Notes under the pieces: model-generated | The model's database searches: none | The model's input: only the letters and a program-made list of their open reading frames with translations | What the model was told of the DNA's origin: nothing | Position numbers and translations under genes: made by a program | In this document: positions 34,430 through 46,306 of the stretch, piece by piece | How the letters are laid out: each line of letters begins with the position of its first letter | Position numbering within the stretch: the first letter of the stretch is position 1 | Assembly: GCA_948567375.1 (NCBI GenBank) | Contig: OX419760.1 | Location: 50,158,001 to 50,222,000, forward strand | Length of the DNA: 64,000 nucleotides | Direction: 5' to 3' | Source of the DNA: Lunularia cruciata | Lineage: Eukaryota; Streptophyta; Marchantiopsida; Lunulariales; Lunulariaceae

Positions 34430-36300
34430 TTGGATGATCTGCCTTTGATTGTGGTATATCCTTCAAAATTGAATCATTATCAAAAAGTACTCCAATGAGT
34501 AGACCAATCTATTGACACCAAAAGAGTTGGATGAGCTTTGAAACACTAACATAGTTGTTGAAGAAGAATTTCATATAGTCTTGGAGAGCACCAATATTTT
34601 TTTCCTAATAAAAGATGGAAGACTTTATTTATGTATTGATTACTGTGGCTCCAATAAACACACAATGAAGAATGCATATCTTTTGTCTCAAATTGATGAT
34701 TTGCTAGAACAATTGAATGAAGTACAATATTTATCTAGAGAAGCTATTGGCAAATTTTAATTGATAGAGAAGATGTGAAAAGAATTACATTTTGCACAAG
34801 ATATGGGTATTTTGAATAGAGAGTTATACCTTTAAGGTGCACTAATGCTCCAATAATCTTCATGAATTGGATGCATCAAGTGTTGGATAGGCTATGGGAT
34901 CAGTACATGGTGGTGTTCTTGGATAATATTTAATCTATAGCAAGTTACATGTAGAACATGAAAATATGTGCAAGAAGTCTTAAGATAATTATGTCAATGG
35001 AAATTTTACTACAAGAAGTCAAAGTGTGTCTTTTGGCATAAAGAAATCATCTTCTTGTGTCATAAGATCTCTTGAGAAGGGATCAAGATGAAAGAAAAGA
35101 AATTTAAAACCATTTATAGACTAGTCTACTATAGAGGATACCACAAAAGTGTGGGCATTTAATGGATTGGCAAGTTTTATCAACAATTCATCCACTATTA
35201 TACTCATGTTATTGTACCATTGACCAACCTCTTGGGGAAGACCTCAAGCTTTCAATGGACCACCAAACACAAAGAAGTTTAAATATATATTGTCTTCAAG
35301 ACCCATTCTTTAAACATATGATACTCAATTACTTTGTGTGGTTAATTTTGACGCTTCTAACTTTGCTACTAGAGATGTGTTACAACAAGAATTTCTAAAT
35401 GGGTTACATTCTATTTCCTTTGTGTCTTGCAAACTAAACACAACAAAAAAGAATTTGAGGAAAATTAGCAATGGTATACGCCACCAAGGTATAGAGGCAT
35501 TATCTCTCAAGAAAACAAATGATCATGCAAATTGATCACAAAATTTGGTTGCAAATAGTATATTTAAAACACATGAAGAGTCAATATGATTGATGGGAGG
35601 AAAAACTATAGTTGTTTGACCTCAAATTGAGTAGAAACTTGGTAGGTTCCATATCATCTCTAATGCCCTACTATGATGACTTGCTTTGAAGTCTTTTTCT
35701 CTCATCATGGCGGTAATTACTATAGTATCAATTGACTCAAAAGTCCAAATCAATTTTAAGACCACTTTAAATAATACCTCTTCTTTCAAATGGTACAAGG
35801 TCATCTTGCAATACACAATTAAGGAATACACACGTTATTTTTCAAGGAAGGCCTTCTATAATGTGAGAATCATATTTACGTTCCAACCAAGGTGATTTAC
35901 AATTGGTGTGCTTTCAAGAAGCCCATGACTTACTAATTTACTTGTCTTGCCTTATCATATATAAATCCACTCTATCTTTCATGTTTCCAAGTTGAAACCC
36001 TTTGTTTCTAATCCATCTTCATTTTCCTCTTGTACCCAACACCTTCCTCCTCCTATCCCTATTAGTTCAAACCCTTTATTTCTAATCCATCTTCATTTTT
36101 CCTCTTGTACCCAACCCCTTCCTCCTCCTATCCCTATCGATGATCATGAGGAGTAGGAAGTTGATTGATCCTTGCACGTCACCACATTTAACATGGCCAC
36201 CAACAACATACTGAGTACAAATTACTTTGGAAAAGGTATCCCCTTCATGTTGCCACTTGGGAGCCTTTTTTTTCATCTCCAGAATGCACAAATTGTCATC
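34430..36300 (+). mobile_element. Degenerate Ty3/gypsy (chromovirus) reverse transcriptase to chromodomain region
   Basis: About 34610-34730 reads KDGRLYLCIDYCGSNKHTMK and AYLLSQIDDLLEQL, the reverse transcriptase block (family KDGSLRMCVDYR.LN..T.KN.YPLP.IDDLLDQL). RLWDQYMVVFLDN near 34890-34930 is the YxDD-region equivalent with FLDN. Later broken frames give YYKKSKCVFWHKEI. Integrase is missing. At 35950-36010 FHVSKLKPFV is the typical end of gypsy pol, and near 36200-36270 EYKLLWKRYPLHVATWEPFF matches a chromodomain. Many stops and frameshifts: non-functional. Confidence 0.75.
35995..36142. repeat. 74-bp tandem duplication within the gypsy remnant
   Basis: The unit starts at 35995 and again at 36069 with AAACCCTTTRTTTCTAATCC and ends with CCTCCTCCTATCCCTAT. 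The two copies differ at only a few positions, so this is a recent duplication inside an old element. Confidence 0.85.
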
Positions 36301-36514
36301 TAGGAGTTTAAAGTTTCCTTGGTACCGAGGATGTTACCAACTAGCAATAGAAGAATATGTAACAATAGGAAGTTTGCAAACAAGTTAATGAAGATTAACA
36401 AAGTAGCAAATAGGTCAAATAAGCAAAAAAAATTATAAAAATATTTCAAAAGTATCTATGAAGCTACTTGGTACCTTCCAAGTATTGAGTAAAGTGCATG
36501 CAAAGTGTTGACTT

Positions 36515-37050
36515 CTAGAAAAAAAGTTTCTTAGAAAGATTCCAAACTAGTTTAGCTTGCAAGCCAAGTAGGTGGCTTCTAGAAAGAAACTTCCTAGTTA
36601 GTTTGGCTTGCACTCTAAGAAGGTAAATTTTAGAAAGTTTCTCGAAAACTTTTAAAGAGTTTTGTATGTTCACTATTAATACCAAAGTAGACGGTTGTCT
36701 AGATTGAAGCTTCTTGGGAAACTTCTCAACAAGCTTAGCTTGCATCCCAAGTAGGTGACTTCTAAAAAGAAACTTCCTAGTTAGTTTGGCTTGCACTCTA
36801 AGAAGGAAAATTTTAGAAAATTTCTCGGAAATTTCTAAAGAGTTTTGTATGTTCACTATAAATACCAAAGTAGACGGTTGTCTAGAAGGAAGCGTCTTGG
36901 GAAAATTCTCAACAAGCTTAGCTTGCATGCCAAGTAGGTGACTTCTAAAAAGAAACTTCCTAGTTAGTTTGGCTTGCACTCTAAGAAGGCAACTTTTAGG
37001 AAGTTTCTTGAGAAGCTTTTAAAGAGTCTTGTATGTTCACTATAAATACC
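36515..37050. repeat. 183-bp tandem repeat, nearly three copies
   Basis: The block TAGTTAGTTTGGCTTGCACT starts at 36595, 36778 and 36961, exactly 183 bp apart. Because 183 is a multiple of three, a minus-strand frame stays open through all copies; this is a by-product, not evidence of a protein. A diverged, inverted counterpart lies at 37740-38120. LTR-internal tandem repeats are a likely origin. Confidence 0.85.
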
Positions 37051-38120
37051 AAAGCTCAAGCTAATGTTTGGTATTCAAAGTTTCTTTCATTTAAGAATCT
37101 CAATGTGATCTTTCACTTTGATATTTCATTTTTCTATTTCTCTCCTCAATCTTTTACATCCAAATTTTATGGATATGTTTAATGTATATCTATTATCCAT
37201 GCAAAATCCAAAAAACTACATAAAATCAATTATCTCTGATCAAAACACTCATGTCTTGATAATAATATTGGTTATTTTACCATCATTTAAATTTAAGACA
37301 ATCATTTTAGTGTATTGTTTTGGTATTATAGTATTGTAGTTTGTTTAGCAAATGAAAATATAATTTGGTATTGTTTATATATACAATGTTATAGTTGATT
37401 ATACAAAAGATCATAGGGTTAATCCATTACCATGTGAGCAGTTTATGTACATTCAATTGATTGGCTCTAAGGATTATGATCTTGTCCTCTTCCAAAGCTC
37501 TATTGTATATAGGCAATGGAGGTTACAAAGAGAGTAGTGTGTTTTAGTCTTGCAAGTTTTGAGTGGGAGTAGAGCAAAGAAGCTAGGGTATCTAAGAATG
37601 GTAGCCAAACATGAGAGCTAGAGTAATTTAAGTGAGATCATTGAGAGATGTTTTACATTCTTGATCTACCTCTCCTAGACTCTTTTCTCATCCAGTTCTT
37701 CATCAAGCTTCAAATTTTGCATCATCAACACTTTCAAGTTTGGATAGTTATTCATTTTGATATTTCATTCATCACATTTATGATTGTAAAAGACCAAAGA
37801 GAGAAATAAGAGAATTAAAGATCACATTGAGACTCTTGACTAAGGGAAACTCAAAATTCCTGGCATGAGCATGGGCTTTGGTATTTATAGTGAACAACAA
37901 GGCTCTTGAGAAACTTCTCAAGAATTTTTCCAAAAGTTGTATTCTTAGAATGCAAGCTAAATAAACCAAGAGGCTTCCTTCTAGAAGTCATCTACTTGGT
38001 ATGCAATTTACGTGACTTGCATCTACTTGGCATACAAGTTACGTAAGACGTGAAGTTTCCTAAGAAGTCTACTTGGCATGCAAACTAAGTTAGCCAAGAA
38101 GCTTCCCAGAAGTTTCTTCC
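37033..38120. repeat. Large inverted repeat of LTR-like sequence around 37180-37740
   Basis: The + strand near 37033-37160 (CACTATAAATACCAAAG, then TCTCAATGTGATCTTT and TATTTCTCTC) reappears as reverse complement near 37740-37880. The sequence just before it (36961-37030) matches the reverse complement of 37890-37965. So two LTR-like pieces face each other, with the second copy of the dispersed repeat (37410-37735) between them. Confidence 0.65.
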
Positions 38121-38989
38121 TAGAAATCACCACTTGGAATACATATTACCCAATACTTCGAAGACACCAAGTAGTTTCAAGAAAAGAATCTAGAATAAAT
38201 GGGTCTTGGCCAAAATTAAGGAAAAAGGGAGAGAATCTGATGTTTGCCTACTTGGAGTTCTTGTAGGTAAATTCAATAGTTATAAGACATTCATCCTAGT
38301 TTCAAGACATTCATCTTAGTTGACATGGTGAATGTTGACAAAGGCACAAAGCATATCCTCCAAGTTGCAATTTTCATGTTTGGTTTGTCCATAAATTTGG
38401 TTTGGTTTGGTTTGGTTTGGTTTGAGACCGTGAAAAAATCAAACTTGGTGTTGAGTAGTTGAAAGAGTGCTTGCCAAAAATTTTCAATGAATCAAGGATC
38501 ATAATCAAAGATGAGTACATGAGATATCCCATGATGCTTAAAGACATTGTCAAATTAGATTTGGGGTCAATGTTCAAGCATCCATTATATCAAAGGTTGG
38601 TGCCAAATAGATTTTCTTACTAAGCTTATCAAAAACACACCAAGATTATTATGTGACCAAATTTTATCTTTGGCAAGGTGTGATAATATTTGGGTTTGCA
38701 TGCTCCCATAGAGCAAATGGGATCGGAAATGGTTGAAATAGTCCACTTGGGTTTTAGTTACTAGCCTTGTTATATTGGTAGTTCTTACAAGATCAAACAA
38801 ACTCTTGAATCTCTCATACCATGTTGGGACACCATCATTAGCATTATAACGTACTCAAGGTCTTGTTGATGCCCATGTAACCAATGATTTGTAATTCATG
38901 GGCTTCTTGAAGGCATAGTTTACCTAAGCCATCACATTGTATCAGGTGGCATCATGGCTTATTGGGCCAAGGTGATTGCAACTATGGAC
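38121..38989. other. AT-rich retroelement-derived DNA
   Basis: No readable coding. Contains a short (TTTGG)n microsatellite at about 38394-38424, six units. The remainder is eroded. Confidence 0.45.
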
Positions 38990-40880
38990 ATGATAGTGTT
39001 AGTGGATGTGCATACCTTATAGAGCTTTCTTGGTTTGTGTAAGTACTTTCAAGTATACATTGAGGCTTTCAATATCATTGCATAGCTTCTTTATGAAGGA
39101 CTCAATGTGGAGTTGCCTTAAGGAGTATCAATTAGCTATGGATACCTTGAAGTAAAAACTATCTTAGTACTTGGTGTTGAGAAGACCATATTTTAGCAAG
39201 AGTTTTCTCTACATACAGTTTGGAGTGCATTACAGATTGGAGCAATACTAGGCCAAAAATCAGATCTCTAAGACGAGGAGCATGTCACTACATATGCTTT
39301 TCAAAGCAAAAATAAAGCAAAGAGTAACTATTCTTCCTAGGAGGGTACTTGGCTATTGTTTGGGTTGTATTTCATTTCCACCCATGCTTAGTGGGGCACA
39401 AATTTGTATTGTATATTGATCATCAGCCATGGAAGTGGCTCATGATAAATAACAAGCTCAATGGAAAGCTTGCATGACGGGTACTCATCCTTTACAAATA
39501 TGAAATTGAGATCATTCATCAGCTTGGTATCACCCATCAAAATGTAGACATCATGTCTAAATGCCCATTGGATACAAATGTTGATTTCACAAAGGCTAGA
39601 CAAGATTTTGATCTTGAAGGAGCAAAGTATGCACCCACAACATCTATATATTTGGCACTATTTGCCAATACTATGGAAGCAAAATGGATCAAGGACACTT
39701 GGCATGACATGGCCACCATGCAAAACCTCTACATTGCATCCAAATTCAAAAGTGACCTTCATCATAATGATATCAAACATAATAGCAAGCCAAGCGTTAT
39801 GCATAGAGGCAAGTTCACCTAGAACGGTGCTTAGTCAATGGAGATAAGGTTGTGCCACTACCAAACAAGAGGCTTCCATTAATCAGTGAGGTACATTTTG
39901 ATCTTGGCCACTTTGGAGACAAACATACTTATAGTTTGCTTGCTCCTCACTACCATTGGCAAGGCATGCATGCCACTATCATAGATGTGGTTGCCAAATA
40001 TGACCAATGCAATCAAGTATGGACCAATTTCTCATCTAAGCTACCAACGCTACATCCATTGCCCATCCAAGGGCTTTTCTATCACGGATCTTGTGATTTG
40101 GTGTGTGAATTACCTCAAACCATGCAGGGAAATATTTATATCATGATCATGATAGAGCATTTCTCCAAGTGGATAGAGCTAGAAGCCTTATCCAACAAGT
40201 CCTTTCATAACACTACACAAGCTTTATTGTATAATGTCTTGAGCAGATTTGGAGCTTGTGTTGAGTGTCTTATAGACCAAGGTATTGAATTTCATGAGGA
40301 ATTTCAAGATTTTTTGGATTTTTCTCTTGTGGATCATTGATGGACCTCTTGTAATCATCCACAAGCTGATGAGCTAGTAGAATGCATGGTGCAGAATTGC
40401 AAGAAGGATCTTTGCAAATTTTATCCAACACATGATAAAGAGAATTGAGACTTGGAGCTTCCATACCTGGCCATTGGTATAGAATGTCCAAGCATGCTTC
40501 ACTTGTTGATCTTTTGCCCTATTTCTTATTATTTGATTGCCATGCAGTCCCACCATCGTCTATTGATGCACGTATGGATCATGTTATTGACTTGGACAAT
40601 GATAATACTTGGATCCAAATCATCTATGAGAGGTCTTCTCTTTTTCATAAGATCATGCTTATGGTCGTAGAAAACCTTGTCATTGCTTAGCAGAATTTTA
40701 CATTATGACATGCACATACAAAAGGTGGTACCTACCAGCCCAAGGTCTTGAAATTTAAGGTGGGTGATTTTTTGTACCTCCAACAGAAGACTAATGATAC
40801 ATTGGACACTTCTACCAGCAAGACCATCTTGAGAGTCGGGACCATTAAGCTCTCCCTCATGAGTGTTCAAGCTAGAAGGA
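38990..40880 (+). mobile_element. Degenerate Ty3/gypsy RNase H-integrase region
   Basis: RNase H remnants precede 39550. A longer open part at 39852-40340 shows the integrase zinc finger (HFDLGHFGDKHTYSLL … CNQ) and core: HPLPIQGLFYHGSCDLVCEL, then YIMIMIEHFSKWIELEAL and the second acidic site ECLIDQGIEFHEEFQDF. A further frame at 40445-40690 reads RMSKHASLVDLLPYFLLFDC with VPPSSI, the typical C-terminal integrase extension. Stops and frameshifts separate the parts, so it is inactive. It may be another copy of the same chromovirus group as at 34430. Confidence 0.75.
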
Positions 40881-41929
40881 GCAGATAGTAGGACAATCTT
40901 TGATCAACCTAAGAATTGTGCTCCTTGTCACTTGTCTAACTTGGATCATTGTTACTACCAATTCTTGGATTTCTCCCCAAAACTACCCTTGCAAGACTTG
41001 TTGCCATTTGGATGATTCTGATCTCATGCTACTATGTGATGGTTGGAATGCTTAGTATCATACCTTTTGTCCTCGGCCACCACTTCCTAAAATTTCAGCA
41101 AGACAAACATCCCATCCTTTGATTCAATCTTCAGAAAGGGAGGAGGTGGAGGGTCATTTTGGTTTTTATGTCTCCAACCTATGGAAGAAGACTTTCCCAA
41201 TAATGCTATTTTTCTAGTTGGTTTTTCTAGCTATTTCACAAACTCTAGATTAATGTGATGATAGATTTGAGCTACTTAAGAGAACTTGGGTTGATCTTTC
41301 TAATTCAATTTAAATCAGCCAATAGCTTAGATGTTTGCCTTGATATGTATTTAGAGCATCAAGAAGTCACCTTGCAGATTTATGTATTTAGTTAGCATGT
41401 TGGTTTTGGCTTCCTTTGTTCTCTTGCACCAACAAGGCTTGATACAACAAAATACTTTTCAACTTTTCAAGCAAATGGACACAAACATCATTTATGCACA
41501 ACTTATGCAAGTGATTGGGCAGAGTACCATGAGCTTTATACAAAGGAGGAGAAAAGGCAATTTTTCTAAGAGTGTGCAAGTTGCTTTTGTGAATAGCCTA
41601 GATGCTTGTGTGGAAACCAAGTAGCCTATTTGCATTCTCATTAATGCACCAATTGTTGAGGTGTTAGTCAGAGAGCTTTTGTTCTATCTCAATAATGTTG
41701 AAAGTGTGGCTCATGTACGTGCCTTGAAACTATTCAAGAAAACAAAACAGCCAAGTCCAAGAAATGTTGAAGTTGGTCAACATGATATGTATGAATTTGT
41801 CTTCAAGGCACATCTACACTTTGAGCTTTCCATCAAATTTGTTAAATATGATATATCCTTTTGTATGGAAACTCATTTGATGAATTTTACTCAATTAGAT
41901 TTTGGTATGTAGTGATGTTATTGATTTTG
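40881..41929. other. Transposon-derived DNA, poorly readable
   Basis: Frames at 41382-41624 and 41661-41912 are open but lack a domain I can name. Their position directly before the hAT-like remnant suggests they are its N-terminal part; this is inference from position only. Confidence 0.35.
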
Positions 41930-43420
41930 ACTATACTTGTGTTATATGTGCAAATCCTATGCATTGCTTGTTGGACATAATACAAGATGTGTGTGCTTAT
42001 TACGGTATGTCGTACTTGGATGTTCATGTGCTTTTTGAATAGAAAGGTGTATTTCTCAACTTTCATTTGATGGTAATTCCATAGTTTGAGTGACGTGAAG
42101 GTGAAAATATGTTCAAAGTGCTCAAGAAATTTCTTGATGTTGTCGTTTTAGACTTGTGGAGAAAGAAATCTATTGTTGTGACAACAAATAGTGCAAGGAG
42201 TTTGACTAGAAGAGTTCAGGACCTTACAACATGTTTGCAAGATCATTGGCCACCAAGGTTTATTCATATTTGGTGTGGATTGCATCAATTGGATCTAGTT
42301 ATGCAATGTGCCTTCAAGCTTGCTTTGCAAGATCAATTCTATTCAACATTGAATGCTCTAATCAGTCACTTAGACCGTCAAGCCAACTTGATTACCAACA
42401 TGAGATCAACGTGTCCAAAGGTTAATGATGTTTGTTAGATCTCAATTTAGTCCTCAACAAAGTGGTTGACTGATAATCAAATTTATGTGTAACAACATTT
42501 GAATGAGAAGGGGCCAATATGTGTACCACATAAGGTTTGGTGGATCTTTCTCCATGCAATTGATGCATTTGAATTGAAGCAAGGCAACTTTTGTTTCACT
42601 ATAAGGTTTAACTATAATTTTTCCACAATAAAGAACTAGACTTTAAGGTTTAGTTGATACATATTCCAAATGTTTAAAATGCAAGGACCTTTATCAAAAA
42701 ATCAAATTGATAACCAATTACTACAACCAATAGAGAAGTCAAGAAAGTTTATAATTACTCTAGAATAGGATAATATCTTGCCTTGATGGCTTAGGTATGT
42801 GGATAATCAAGACAATGGAATCTTTGGGAGTGGATGATATTTACAATATGATGAGTTTTTTTAGTGTCTTTTGTTGAGGTTTCTTATGAAATTTCTTAAA
42901 TCATTTGCAAGCACAGGTCATCAAACCTAGACCATGATGAATTCCTCCAATATTGCCATACAAGCTTCCTTGCATTGACATGAGATAGTTTGTGAAAGTC
43001 CTTTAGATTCATTTTGTCTATTGCCACAATTCAAAGATGCAAACATTGAGCTTATGAACTTGCAGTCCTCTAAGTTCCTTCAAGTTGTTCAAGAAGAACC
43101 ACAATTCAAAGAAGCAATGATGTATTATAATGATGCTTTGAAAGGTTTCAAAGAGTGCTAGGCAAGAATGCAAGGTTGATTTCCATTGCTTGAACAGTTG
43201 TATGGAGGCATTGCTTCTGCCTTTCCCAACACAACAATTGTTGAATCTGATTTTGATATCATCAGATGTGAGAAGAATGATTGTAGAGTAGATCTTACTG
43301 ACTTTTCACTTGAAGGTTATTGCATTACAAGCAATTTGAGGCTTTGCAATATCTATCTTGTGATCTTTATGTGTATTAAAAACTCTATCTTGATAATACT
43401 ATCAATCAATACTTAAGCGT
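41930..43420 (+). pseudogene. hAT-like transposase remnant
   Basis: At 42109-42438 the frame includes FIHIWCGLHQLDLVMQ, preceded by VTTNSARSLTRRVQ, the pattern of hAT-type transposases (…TDGA..MTGR…WC.AHQLDLV). Near 43190-43320 the frame reads GGIASAFPNTTIVESDFDII and DLTDFSLEG, the dimerisation-region block of the same family. Several stops and frameshifts intervene. Non-functional. Confidence 0.65.
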
Positions 43421-45673
43421 TGTTACTATTGAGAATTGAGACTATCTATTGAGTTGCATGAATATCTATTCTACAATTTTCTAGGGAAATTGAGTTCCAA
43501 GAAGTTAGTGAAATTATTAGGCACAATCCTTCCTTTCAGATCAATCACCTATTATGTACCAAGTGAACCAAGTGTTATGGTGTGGGTTATCACTTTGTGT
43601 ATACAAGACAAAATCTTATGCTCTTGCTTGTAGTAAGTAAGTGAGCTATAGGCACAAGGAGAGACATAGAGAGATGATTGTGGAGCTACAATATAAGAAA
43701 TGAGAAGTAGAAGAGAAGATACTGATGGAATATTGAGAAAAAAAACAAATCTAGGAATCCTAGGGTGTAGTTTCTACATTCAAATGAAATAAAAGAAACA
43801 AAGAAATCATGTCTAATAGGCAAGTACCAAAGATAAAATTAACATGACCACACAAATAGCTTCTTTGCAATATATGTGAGAAAACACATAATTGAGGAGG
43901 CATGGGTTTGTATTATTTGCTACTCAAATCTTACATATTTGGTCTCCTTATTCTAGGTTGTCTATTCCTCTTTCCAAAAATGGCCTACTCTTCCCAAATA
44001 CATCTCATAAACTCTCTCAAATATTTGCAAACCTTCAACCCAACTTGGAGGGATCTAAATTTTTGTACCTTGAACTCTTGATAATCACTCTTTTTCTCCA
44101 TTGATACCCAAAATCCACCTCCTAAGCCTTGACAAAATTTAAGGCATCTTCTTCTACAAAAAGAATATAAATTATTGAATTCTAAACATGTCCATAAGTA
44201 AGCATACAGGAGATAACATGATTTGAGTAATCTATTATTGATGTCATGAACTAAAAACCAAATTGAGCTACAACCTAAATCCAAAAGTGGTCATAGTATA
44301 TGAATTAAAGCTTAATATGAAAAAATTTTGGAAGAGGATTATAAAGATTACAAAACATCACCACATGTTTACCCCAAATTGAGTGGCAAGCTTGTTTGTC
44401 TATCTTTAACACTCCACTACTACTCAGAAATTTCAAGACTAAAACACACATCTCTATTCAGCCTTCACCACCTTTATACATTAATGTCCTATACAAGGAT
44501 ACGATTGTTATCCCCATGGGCCAATCATTGAAATGTATATAGATTGCGCATATGGCAATTCACCAACCCATAGGATTGCTTACATAGCATATGAAAACAC
44601 TACATAGATAAATAACAATAAATATTCCCTAATTTCACTCACTAAAAAAACCACACTAATTTCACTCACTAACTCACTAACAAAACCACTAAATAAGGTG
44701 TTTGTGATACATAATTCTAAGTTCCCTTACTAGATCTCAACAAACATCCAAGGATCAATGACTATTTGGTATGATAAATTTCTTACTAAGAAACATGCCT
44801 TTGACATTGATCCCTTCTAAAGAGACAAATGCAAAGGACAAGAATGACTTAATTCACATACATTGACTCTTTTAGAATGGCAAGACTTTTTTGCTCAACT
44901 ACGCCCACCGCACTACATTGGCACTTGATCCTTGCTTGTACTACTTAAACCGTTCATAGTTGATAACTTCTCTATAATATGCACAATAATTAGGTCTCAC
45001 TTAATGCCGCTACAACCTCAACTATTATCCTAGTTGCAATATGGTCTTGTTATGATACTTTGGATATTCTCAACTCATGCAATTCCACCCGCCTCCTTGT
45101 GAACCCAACATTAAATTCAACTGTTATGAATTGAGATGTTATAGAACCATTCGGTGCAAAAAGCGCAGAAATATTAGCGCCGAAAATAATGTGCGAGAGC
45201 CGTAGCACATCTAATAGCACATTTTGCATCCATACTTGCATAAACAAAAGCAGAAATTCTTGTTCAAATGGGCTTTTGGAAAGCACACTAATTTTGAAAA
45301 ATGCACGACAGTTCTTCTAAAACCAAGCTACCCACCTATCAAATTCTACAAAAGATTCAAGCTCTTTATCTATTTGCAATTGATCAACACATTCTCTCAA
45401 CTGCTCATAGCTTGTATCCTACATGTCCTCCCCAAATGCTTAGCCTCGGAGATAGACAATTGCCATAGATCAAATACTATTTGTTCTTCTAATCCCTCAT
45501 GTTGTTTTTGTTGTCTTGCAGATTCAACATAATCAAGTGCAAAAAATGGATCTAGCTTCTTCTTTTTGTCCATCATACACACCAACTAATAATGTAATAC
45601 ATCAATATGACTAAACAATCTTCAAGAGCCTTGCAACACAAATTGGAGTTATTACGGACTGAAATAAATGGAG
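43421..45673. other. AT-rich DNA without recognised features
   Basis: All frames are short and no domain was recognised on either strand. Probably eroded repeats. Confidence 0.4.
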
Positions 45674-46010
45674 CTAAACTCCCGTAGATATATAATCATC
45701 CCATGCTTATCTCTTCTAGTCTCTCTTTTGGCCTTTGTCTCCTGATTCAAATTGGAAAACTACTAGTTCACACAATAGAGACTCCCATGAATACACCAAA
45801 ATAAATTAGATAGAGTTAAACTCTCACATACATACAATCATCACATACTCACCTCCTATAGCCTCTACCTCATGATGCAGTGAGAATTGGGTAATTACTA
45901 CTTCATGAAATAGAGAACTCTCATACAATCACCAGATACTCATCTTTCCCAGCCTCTGCCTTGTAATAGTAATTGGATAACTTCTAGTTCACAAGAACGA
46001 GAATTGTCAC
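45674..46010. repeat. Imperfect tandem repeat, three copies of roughly 100-145 bp
   Basis: Blocks AACTCYCRYA, ATAATCATC/ACAATCATC/ACAATCACC, CTCATCT or TTATCTC, CTGCCT or TACCTC and AACTACTAGTTCA or variants recur in order from about 45674, 45817 and 45910. Copies differ in length and are degraded. Confidence 0.5.
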
Positions 46011-46306
46011 GCAATTTTTGTATTATATTCACAACAAGCTAAGTATATTCAATAGTGCCTTGCAAACTTGTGAAGGTTGCAATGCTTATCATAGTTCAAC
46101 TGGCTAGAACAATGGAACAATAAACAAAGGCACTGGTAAAGCATGACATAAAGTTCATAACGCTGATGAAGCTCATCTATCCAAAATCGATCCTAGACAA
46201 AAATTTCCTGATGAAGATTGAACGAACCTCACAAAGATTGTAGCAAAGAAGAAGACTTTAACTACTATAACGATGGTGCCACACAGTAACCCCACTTCAC
46301 CTTGTT

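Noticed and set aside
36515-36979. Minus-strand 154-residue protein with internal repeats
   Set aside because: The frame is open only because the 183-bp DNA repeat is a multiple of three; it lies within LTR-like sequence.
36595-37050. CRISPR-like array
   Set aside because: Repeats are contiguous 183-bp units without spacers, in eukaryotic nuclear DNA.
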